From NCBI GenBank assembly GCA_021604405.1, contig BQJA01000022.1, positions 1 through 41,108 of the forward strand: DNA of 41,108 nt. The letters run 5' to 3'. This document shows, one piece after another, positions 31,869-39,800 of this stretch. A program made the position numbers and the translations under genes. Position 1 is the stretch's first letter; each line of letters opens with the position of its first letter. This stretch comes from Nitrosomonas sp. Lineage in GTDB: Bacteria; Pseudomonadota; Gammaproteobacteria; Burkholderiales; Nitrosomonadaceae. Below the pieces are notes generated by a model. The model had not been told where the DNA came from. It worked only from the letters and a program-made list of their open reading frames with translations, and made no database searches.

Positions 31869-32657
31869 CATCCACGTGGTTGCCTGCGCCATGCTTTTCT
31901 TTATTGTGAATTTTTCATTAAAGAGATAACAGGCATCACGCTCGATTCTGGGTGGGATGGCAGCACAGCGTTCAGTTGATAAATACGTTGTTTATCGATT
32001 CTATTTTTTTCTTACCCACCGTATCTGGCACGTTCCATTGTGAAAAAATAAACTATGTTGGCGTTAGTTGTTGATCGCCGTAAAAACACTAATTATCATT
32101 TATAAACAGATAGTTATAGTAAAAACTAAGAATTGATATTTTACCGTAAATTTATTAGGCTACATGATTCCCAATAATTAACGCGAACATAGCCAATAAA
32201 AAAGCATGTTATCCAGCAATACAGGATTTCCCTGTGCGATGTATGCCAAGGATTAGTTCTTAATTACTCACTACTGGCCCAGGGGTCGGTTTTGTTTGCT
32301 ATTTAGCACCTGTGTATCAAATGCCAGTATCCATATTAATTTCAGCTTGTTAACACGTGCCGAATATAGACCAGAAAAGTGCGTTCGGGCGGGATTGAAG
32401 GAGATCAAACAGTTGTTTTTTGCTAATAATATTAACGAGAAATCCAATACATTATTTTTGTTGACAAGTCAATATGAGCGGAGTAGGATTTTTAAAAAGT
32501 ATTCCTAATCAAAATGTAATGAAATAATATTAAGGTTGATTGTTAATAATGTGAGCGCTGTGCGACGATTTTTTTGCGGCATTCTTTTTAGTTGTCTCAG
32601 GAAAATCTTGTGTATTTTTTATTCGCGGCTACGCGCTTTATTTTAAGGAGAGCGATC
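31869..32657. other. Long AT-rich intergenic region between rocF and the cytochrome gene
   Basis: Nearly 790 bases with no credible gene. Small structures are visible: GATAAA/TTTATC with a 7-base loop at about 31978-31996 followed by a T-run (possible rocF terminator), and ACAGG/CCTGT near 32220-32235. A 70-codon TTG frame at 32296-32508 has no ribosome site and no motif. The cytochrome ribosome site AAGGAG is at 32645-32650. Confidence 0.45.
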
Positions 32658-34226
32658 GTGAAAAAAATACTGTCTATTATCGCAATGTATTTCGCGGTGT
32701 TGCTTGTCTCAACGGGAACATGTACTGCGGGGGATACTCAAGACGTGGCGGAAGGCCGTGACGTATGGTTCAAGAGCACCTTTGGTGGCGAACGCTTTTT
32801 TAGCTTTATTCTGCCTAATCCGCCTTTCGGCCTTCGTATCGCTTTTGATCAAATGCTGACATGGCCGCGTGACAGCCGTTTTGACGAATATGGCGTCATC
32901 AATGATCCAGACTGCACGCCCGGCGATGCATCAACTGACTATTATGACCGATGTGACGATCCTGAGTCCTCGGGCGTCATTGGTATTCGTAAATTCACCA
33001 GTCAATCAGGTGAGGCGCCGCTTATCGGGATAACCTGTGCTGCTTGTCATGCCGGGTTTGACCCTGTCAATCCGCCTTCAGACCCTAATCAACCAAAGGC
33101 GGAAAATATTCATCCTACGGTAGGAAATCAATATGTGCAGATTGGCAAGATTTTCCAGGGCCATCTAGCGCTTCACGATCCTCGCTATCAAGTTTTTTCC
33201 AGCTGGGCGCCAGGCACCGTAGACACCACCTTGCTGCAAAGCGATCACATTAATAATCCGGGTATGATTACGCCTATCTGGGCAGTTCCGGACCGTCCAT
33301 TCTTTGAAGTAACCATTAATGGCGAGCCTGTTCGTGTTCATCGTAATGGACAGGGGGGAGAGGATGATGCTGGTTGCGAACTGGGCGCGTTGCGCGTTTA
33401 TTTTAATATTGGCATGTGCGCTTCGGAATGCATGATCAATCATCTTGCCAACGGGCCGGACGGTAGTCAGACGCCTATTGATCTCGAGCAGTGCAGAAGT
33501 GTGTGTCCTGATTTCCTGCAAGCGGAGGCGTCAGTGGAGAAGCTTTGCGCTTTTCTCGAAACCCCGCATCCGCCGCAGTTAGTAAAAGCGCCAGGGGGTG
33601 CGGGATTTGTCGACTGGGAAGCAGTTGACAAAGGGCGGCAGGTTTTTTCCCGCGCATGCGCGTCCTGTCATTCAGATGGAGATCGTTCGATAAAGCACAA
33701 TGTTCTGTCAAATGATTTGATTCAACCCTTCTCGGATGTCGGCACCAACAGCTGCCGTGCGCGTACGACCAACTGGATGGCTGGGCACATTTGGGCTGCT
33801 TTTTCTTCTGACCAGTACAAGGAGCGGCCGACTGGTGGCCCTGGTTTCTACCGCACCATGCCGTTAGTGGGTATCTGGGCAACCGCTCCTTTTTTTCACA
33901 ATAACAGACTTGGACACCATAACAACGACCCATCAGTTACCGGTCGAATCGCAACCTATGAAGAAGCGATGTATTTATTGCTGAATCCTGAAGCTCGAGA
34001 TGAACCCAGCTCAATCCAGCGTACTGACGAAGCTGTGCAATTGCCGACTCCCGATGGCGTTATAACGCTTCCAGCCAGGACCCCTGTCGCCGAATTTGCC
34101 AGTACTGATCCAAACAGCGGCGCTAATTTATGTCCTGATACAATTGAAAATAAAGGACATTACTTTGGGTCTGAACTTACTGAGGAAGAAAAGTATGCGT
34201 TGACGGAATTTTTGAAGACGCGATGA
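32658..34226 (+). CDS. Secreted di-heme cytochrome c, RoxA-like
   Basis: The GTG at 32658 has a good ribosome site (AAGGAGA) and opens a typical signal peptide (MKKILSIIAMYFAVLLVSTG, cleavage near CTAG); an upstream TTG frame would spoil the signal. The 522-residue product has two c-type heme sites, CAACH (127-131) and CASCH (334-338). Around the second heme, the text TMPLVGIWATAPFFHNNRLG resembles the conserved block of RoxA/di-heme peroxidase-type cytochromes. Eight further cysteines between the hemes (CELGALR, MCASECMI, CRSVCPDF, LCAFLE) are unusual and could form disulfides. A periplasmic electron-transfer or oxygenase role is inferred; the substrate is unknown. Confidence 0.8.
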   Translation: MKKILSIIAMYFAVLLVSTGTCTAGDTQDVAEGRDVWFKSTFGGERFFSFILPNPPFGLRIAFDQMLTWPRDSRFDEYGVINDPDCTPGDASTDYYDRCDDPESSGVIGIRKFTSQSGEAPLIGITCAACHAGFDPVNPPSDPNQPKAENIHPTVGNQYVQIGKIFQGHLALHDPRYQVFSSWAPGTVDTTLLQSDHINNPGMITPIWAVPDRPFFEVTINGEPVRVHRNGQGGEDDAGCELGALRVYFNIGMCASECMINHLANGPDGSQTPIDLEQCRSVCPDFLQAEASVEKLCAFLETPHPPQLVKAPGGAGFVDWEAVDKGRQVFSRACASCHSDGDRSIKHNVLSNDLIQPFSDVGTNSCRARTTNWMAGHIWAAFSSDQYKERPTGGPGFYRTMPLVGIWATAPFFHNNRLGHHNNDPSVTGRIATYEEAMYLLLNPEARDEPSSIQRTDEAVQLPTPDGVITLPARTPVAEFASTDPNSGANLCPDTIENKGHYFGSELTEEEKYALTEFLKTR

Positions 34227-34286
34227 TCAAGCATGACATTTTCTTGCGGAGGGTGTTTTAGGAACGCAGTCTTTCCATGATGCTAT

Positions 34287-34370
34287 GATCGACCAATTCG
34301 TCGTCAGGATGATTTCTTTTTGTCATGCGCAATGAATGACCAGATACTGAGTGCCAGATCTTGGTCGATC
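34287..34370. repeat. Inverted repeat GATCGACCAA / TTGGTCGATC
   Basis: A perfect 10-bp inverted repeat (34287-34296 and 34361-34370) with looser similarity beyond both arms (CATGAT...). It lies just outside the RAYT element and may be a REP-like structure or the remains of another element. Confidence 0.35.
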
Positions 34371-34427
34371 GTATGATTGTTATCATGTGCTTTCTTTGCC
34401 CGAGAAGAATATATTTACTGATAGGAT

Positions 34428-35169
34428 AAAGGGGACGCTCCCCTTTTTTTGTTTCAATAAACTATATTGGAGAATGCCAAGATTAAACAGAGCTTTATTT
34501 GCCGGTATCCCACATTATGTTACGCAACGAGGAAATCGGCGCGAGGATGTCTTTTTCAGTGAAGAAGATCCGTAGTGTTTATCCTGGCTGGTTGAAAGCC
34601 TACTGTGATAAATACAAGGTTGAAATTTTAGCTTACTGTCTGATGACAAATCATATCCACCTTATTGCAGTCCCGGCGTCTGAAGATGGATTGCAAAAAA
34701 TTTTAAAGCCAATGCATATGCGTTATGCACAGCGAATTAACCGGAACATAAGGTTGGAAAGGCCATCTGTGGCAAGGGAGGTTTTTTTCATCCCCGTTGG
34801 ATGAATCGTATTTATGGGCGGCAATTCGTTATGTTGAACGCAATCCGGTAAGGGCTAAAATAGTGACCAAAGCGGAAGAATATCCTTGGTCGAGCGCCGC
34901 AATGCATCGCGGATTAAGCGTAAAGGACAATGAAGTGTTGAGTAAAGAAACTGATTGGAAGGAGCAATGCGAACAAATTCCGGATTGGTCAACATGGTTG
35001 GCTGAAGGTGATGATCATCAGAAACTTGAAATGATACGACGAAATGTTGAGAAAGATTTGCCTTGTGGGACAGAAAAGTTTAGTGCATGGTTGGAAAAAA
35101 TTGCCGGCAGATCTTTGCGTTATCGTCTAGTAGGGCGACCAAAGAGCATAAAAGGTAGCGTCCCCTTTT
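34428..35169 (+). mobile_element. RAYT element with hairpin ends
   Basis: The left end 34428-34446 forms a perfect hairpin (AAAGGGGA, loop CGC, TCCCCTTT). The right end 35150-35169 is the near inverse (AAAAGGTAGCGTCCCCTTTT). Between them lies a broken REP-associated tyrosine transposase gene whose last codons run through the right end (IKGSVPFY). The ends thus appear to be the transposase's own recognition hairpins. Confidence 0.6.
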
Positions 35170-35246
35170 ACCTACTTTTACCATTTACCAGTTCATTAAT
35201 AAAAAAGAGCAATGTGCATGTTGTGCACATTGCTCAATTAGTCTGA
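34474..35246 (+). pseudogene. REP-associated tyrosine transposase (Y1_Tnp), two frameshifts
   Basis: From ATG 34474 frame 1 reads MPRLNRALFAGIPHYVTQRG then NRREDVFFSEED and stops at 34575. Frame 2 continues YPGWLKAYCDKYKVEILAYC and LMTNHIHLIAVP, which holds the metal-binding HxH of the HUH/Y1 family. Near 34752 the frame must shift again to read GWKGHLWQGRFFSSPLDESY and AAIRYVERNPVRAKIV, and it stays open to 35246. Both shifts equal one extra base. All family motifs are otherwise present, so inactivation is recent or is a sequencing artefact. The catalytic Tyr may lie in LAYCLMTNH or downstream; I cannot be sure. Confidence 0.8.
35201..35235 (-). terminator. Intrinsic terminator of the small secreted protein gene
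   Basis: A perfect 12-bp stem (35207-35218 with 35224-35235, 5-base loop) is followed, on the minus strand, by six T (35206-35201). It lies 43 bases after the stop of the minus-strand gene at 35279 and also overlaps the tail of the transposase frame. Confidence 0.85.
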
Positions 35247-35278
35247 TGCTTCTATTAAAAAATTATTATAAATCTTTT

Positions 35279-35650
35279 TTATGAAGATTCTTTGTTTCCA
35301 GCTTGCTTGCTTACCGTTTTCAATCCAGTTTGTGCAGCAGCCAAATCGTGGTGATAAGCCGATTGTGCTATATACTCCGCTGCCATTTTTTCGTATTTGC
35401 GAATCTTATAAGCAATATGTGACTTAATTCTTTGCCTATTTTTGCCGAAGTAGCTGGAACGTGGTTTATGCTTAACGATTTCCTTCTGCTCGATGACTTT
35501 GGCTTGCATTTCTTTGGCCAGGTTTTCAAATTGAGTGGCCATAACATCATGTTCTTCTGTACTGGATGCAGTAGCATTTGCCGACACACCCAAGATTAAA
35601 AGAGCAAATATTGAAAAAATTGTAAAGGATTTTTTGGCTGCTGTTTTCAT
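35279..35650 (-). CDS. Small secreted helical protein of unknown function
   Basis: The 123-residue protein has a clear signal peptide (KKSFTIFSIFALLILGVSAN, cleavage near NATA-SS) and a basic, helical mature part (ENLAKEMQAKVIEQKEIVKH, then RIKSHIAYKIRKYEKMAAEY). A good ribosome site (GAGGAGA) precedes the ATG. The mature region pattern of repeated A/K/E/Q heptads recalls short periplasmic hypotheticals I associate with Nitrosomonas, but I cannot name a family. It has its own terminator and is flanked by two RAYT copies. Confidence 0.75.
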   Translation of the reverse strand: MKTAAKKSFTIFSIFALLILGVSANATASSTEEHDVMATQFENLAKEMQAKVIEQKEIVKHKPRSSYFGKNRQRIKSHIAYKIRKYEKMAAEYIAQSAYHHDLAAAQTGLKTVSKQAGNKESS

Positions 35651-35818
35651 GATGTCTTCTCCTCGTAACTCGATTTAAAACCATTGTAGATAAATCAACA
35701 CCATTCGTATATTGGGAAAACTATTATTCTTGACTAAGTAAAACCGTTAGAAAAAATTTACCACGGGAAAGTTGGTAGTTGTGGGGGCACAATATTTAAT
35801 GATGCTAAAAATTTTCCT

Positions 35819-35950
35819 ATGACAAGACTAACCAACTTCATTTGATCCAATTATCCACAACATATCATCCAATGTGGCAACCGTCGTCAGGGTGTGTTTT
35901 TTTACGATGATGATGATAATTTTTATCTTGGTTTGCTCGCGGAACGCTAG
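35819..35950 (+). pseudogene. Second, older RAYT relic (N-terminal fragment)
   Basis: One frame starting at ATG 35819 reads MTRLTNFI, a TGA at 35843-35845, then SNYPQHIIQCGNRRQGVFF and YDDDDNFYLGLLAER before TAG at 35950. This follows the conserved RAYT N-terminus (pattern MxRLxRxxxxGxPHHIIQRGNRRQxVFF, then a acidic residue and a Tyr). The rest of the transposase, including the HxH motif, is missing. Confidence 0.65.
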
Positions 35951-36007
35951 AAACAAAATACTAAATTACCAAGAGATAAATAACGTGTAACCTGAAATCC
36001 GGGAGTG

Positions 36008-36226
36008 TTATACGTGATCCAGCATTTCATTATTGGGCGAGAAAATCATGAGCATGAGGCACCCATCTTTGGTGGCGGTTTGGTTGTGAATGCTACCTGC
36101 GTCAGCGCGGTGATAGTCACCCGGCTGAAGCAGTTGTTCATCAAACTGGCAAGTGCCTTCAAGCACATAAATTCTTCCGGCGCCAAGTGGCGATGCGCAG
36201 AATAGCTTGTGTTGTGATTTGCTCAT
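36008..36226 (-). pseudogene. ChrR-type cupin anti-sigma factor, C-terminal fragment
   Basis: The 72-residue frame reads GAGRIYVLEGTCQFDEQLLQ, PGDYHRADAGSIHNQTATKD, GCLMLMIFSPNN. This is the second half of the cupin domain of ChrR-like anti-sigma factors (VLEGxFxD, GDYxxxPxGSxH, GCLLL). The N-terminal zinc-binding anti-sigma domain is absent. It lies directly after a broken ECF sigma gene on the same strand, as expected for an ECF/ChrR operon with an internal deletion. Confidence 0.65.
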
Positions 36227-36229
36227 TCA

Positions 36230-36569
36230 TATTGTCCAAAGACTCGCAGCTTGTTCTTTCGTTTTTGCCGGCACGAAGCCGGTCTATCGAGCGGCTTCGT
36301 GTCAGTACAGCCAACCATGCCAGGGGTTTTCCGCGGTTTTGATCGTATTAACCGGCTTGCCGCCATATTTGCATATACACATCTATCGTTATTTCCTCAG
36401 CCAGGGCTGCATTATTCAGTACCCGCAGAGAGAGGCTATACACATAAGCGGATGTCCGGTCATAAAAGTTAGCGAGCGCTTGCTCGTCTCCTTCCGCAAT
36501 TTTCGACAGCAGGCATACGAGCTCGTCATCCTGTGAGTCGAGATCAGGATATACATGTATGTCTGACAT
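36230..36569 (-). pseudogene. ECF sigma factor, region 2 with nonsense codon, region 4 lost
   Basis: From ATG 36569 the frame reads DDELVCLLSKIAEGDEQAL, ANFYDRTSAYVYSLSLRVLN and AEEITIDVYMQIWRQAG, then TAA (36348-36350). In the same frame it continues YDQNRGKPLAWLAVLTRSRS and IDRLRAGKNE, which is sigma region 2.3-2.4. So one stop codon interrupts region 2, and after about residue 110 the sequence passes into the cupin fragment with region 4 missing. The ECF11/ChrR-partner type is inferred from the neighbour. Confidence 0.7.
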
Positions 36570-36722
36570 GCTTACCTAGCCTTTAGTACGAGAGCCGACA
36601 TTTCGATAGGTTTCATTTTCCTTGAAATTAATTTGCGCAGCGTCACGATGATAATAACAAATTTACCATCGCGTCCAGCGCGATTGATGTGCAAAAAATC
36701 AATAAAACTTTCAAAAAAAGAA

Positions 36723-36750
36723 ATCCAAATGACCGACGGCATTCGTAAAG
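36723..36750 (+). promoter_or_regulatory. Possible ECF-type promoter for the Rhs-like gene
   Basis: ATCC (36723-36726) and CGTAAAG (36744-36750) are separated by 17 bases, which resembles the TGATCC / CGTA promoters of ChrR-linked ECF sigma factors. It points toward the Rhs-like gene 53 bases downstream. The -35 lacks the TG, so this is weak evidence. Confidence 0.25.
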
Positions 36751-36802
36751 TTACATATACACGACATTATTCGATTGATTCAGCAAAGAAAAGGTGAAGA
36801 CA

Positions 36803-39800
36803 ATGAAAAATTCACATAATCATCAGGAATTCTTGCGTTATCGCGGCGATAAAATCTTGCTCATGGAGACTGTCCCTGAGCGCTTCGGTACCGGAGCTTT
36901 GGTAAATGTCGACGCTGATGGCGATGGCGTTTTTGAATATCAGGTCAGCGCTGATGAGAAGGGCCTCTATGTGCTTCAGTTTGATGCGCCAGCGCTTTCG
37001 TTAACCAGAGGGAACTTGTTGACGGGATCTTTTGACATGTATGTCCAGTCAGTTGACGGTTTGCAAAAAGGGGAGACGGTTACTGTCAATACATTGCAGA
37101 TCTCAGCCGTAAACCCTGCCGTGCCACTGGATCGGGTAACTGCCGAATGGTTTCCCTCCACAGATGGGCTCCCTGTGTTTGAGAAATCGGTACCTGGAAT
37201 TTGTGGTTGCGTTACTTGCGCTGCGAACGATGCTCTGGCAGGCAGTTCAAGTGCAGTGTTCAGCAACAGTTACACCCCCAGCGAAAACGGCGTTGAATTG
37301 GCTACCGGCAAGTTGCGCCAGCATATACCGATCAACGCTTTTGACACGCGGCAGCTTGGCTTCGATTTATCACTGCATCATACTTCACTGACCGACTATA
37401 ACGGCGCATGGGGACAAGGCGTTTCGCACAGCTTCGGTATGATGATCGTGCAAACCGGCGACATGGCCGCTCAGATGATCACCTCGGATCTGCGTTGTTA
37501 CGATATTTTTACTGAAGATGGCAGTGAGTGGTTCCTGCCCGCGGAGTTTTTCTCAACTTTGACGCTTGATTCCGCGTGTCATCGCTGGACATTAACCCAT
37601 TTCTCTGGCACGCGAATGCAGTTCTATCAAGCCGCTTTAAACTGTCCTGGCTATCTGCTCAATATTTGCGATACCAATGGCAACGCTACAAATTTATGCT
37701 ACGACGCTTCGGGTCTGTTGCAGTGGATTAAAACCGATCTGGATCAAATGCAGCGTTTTTCATATGGCATAGACGGAATTCTCGATAATTACACCGATCA
37801 CATCGGAAGGCAGTGGAATTTTGAGCATGATGCCCAAGGGCGTCTGACACAAATTAAACAGCCGGTTACCGAACACGTTGATATCAAGGCGGGCCAGGAA
37901 ATCACCGAGCAGGATCTCCCGGACATCCTAGTGATGAAACCGAGGGTCTGGACCTTCGGTTATGTAGACAATGCCTATCCTAGTCATATCACTTCAATAA
38001 TGGATCCGCGCGGCGCAATGCCCGAATCGTTTAGCTATGATGAAATGGGCCGTATTGCTATCGTGAAAATCAATGGTAAAGACGTCAATTACCAGTACCA
38101 GCCAATAACTGGCCCGGTACCAATAGAAAAACTCGAAACCGGCAATGTTATTACCCGCGTAATTGATCGTGAAGGCAACATTACCGATTATGAGATTCAT
38201 GGCCCGGCGGGCGGCCCTATTGTTGACCGGGGCGCTTTTGGCTTGCGCCGTACAGTCACTTTCACGGAAACCGGTAAAGGCAACGCACCGCTTCGTGATG
38301 ATGAACCCGATTATTGGGAACAGCGTTGGCTGCATGATTGTGATTGTCTGACACCACTGGTGATCGTTCAGCCTTTTAGCAGCAAGGACAGCGCCGGTCT
38401 CGATTTTGACGAAAATGGTATTCCCGGAAATTGGCCCAGAAATGTCTATACCTTCAACTGCAATCGTCAAGTGATTTCACATACCTACACCGATGGCACT
38501 GAAGCGATAACCAAACAATCGACTTATCAGACTTTCAGCTTTGGTCAAAACGGTCAGTTTTCACGGCTGCTCAGCCAAACCGATCCACGGGCGTTTGACG
38601 GCAATGCAATCTATTCGGGGCTGAACTTTGAGAGCACTTATCAATATGATGACCGCGGCAACCGTATTGCTCACAACGCTCCGACAGTTACGCGCGGCAT
38701 CGATACGCCGCAAATCATCAGTGAAACGTGGACTTATAACAGCGCAGGTCAAGTACTCAGTCACACCGACCCGAACGGCAACATAACAACGTATGCATAC
38801 TATGTCGGATCCAGTACTGGTGGAGACATCAACAGCAAAGGCGAATTTGGCGGCTATTTGAAGTCGGCGACACAGGGTGCGGATGGTTCAGCCGACCCGG
38901 TGACCAACCTAACGACATCTTACAAGGTCAATCCACTCGGAATGATCACGCAAAAGATCGATCCGGAAGGTTTTGTATATGATACTGCCTATAATGATTT
39001 GCAAGAAATAGTTGCCGAGACCGAACCGCCGGTTACGCTGCGGAGCAGTCAACAGGTTCGCTATCAAACACGCATGATTTATGATGGTGCGGGTAATCAG
39101 GTATTAAAACGCCGTAGCAATATCGATCTGGATGGCAGTACACCGGCAAACGATTTTATAGACAGCTCGATGAGCTTCGATGCGGTCAATAATTTGCTCT
39201 CCGAACGTGTAGAAGTCGATGAAAACGATGCGAACGATCTGGTCACCCGTTATGCTTATGACGGTAACGACGATCTTAGCGTCACGCAAAAACCGGAAGG
39301 CAACCGTACTTTTAATATTTATGACGAGCGACGCTTGCTGTTTAAAACCTTTTATGGCGTTGCGCCCGGTTTGCAATTGACGCCCATCGGCCCGGCGCCG
39401 ATGCCCGTCATCACCCAGCCTGCTTCCGGCACCGGCAGGCTTGCAGTTGCCGGTCCCCTGCAGCCGTTTCCACTGTTAGACAAGCGCCGTATTTCACTTG
39501 ATTTGTTTATGAAAAAACAGATCAGTCCGTTTATCAGCTTTGGTTATCCGCTTGACAAGCGTGCCGAGACGCTTGTGCGTACGGCGTTTGTTGGCCTGAG
39601 TATTATTGAATACGATGCGCGTTTAAATCTCGTGCGTACGCGTGACGGCCGTGGCAACTTTGACGATCATTTCTTTGATTTCTACAATCGGCAGGTGGCC
39701 TATTCCGATCCCAACGGTAACGGCTGGTTGCGCGAGTTCGACGATGCCTCGAACGTGCTTACCGAATCGCGCGGCGCCGTATCAAAAACAACAGGACAGA

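Noticed and set aside
32296..32508. 70-codon frame in the long spacer before the cytochrome
   Set aside because: TTG start without ribosome site, no domain pattern, AT-rich random-looking composition.
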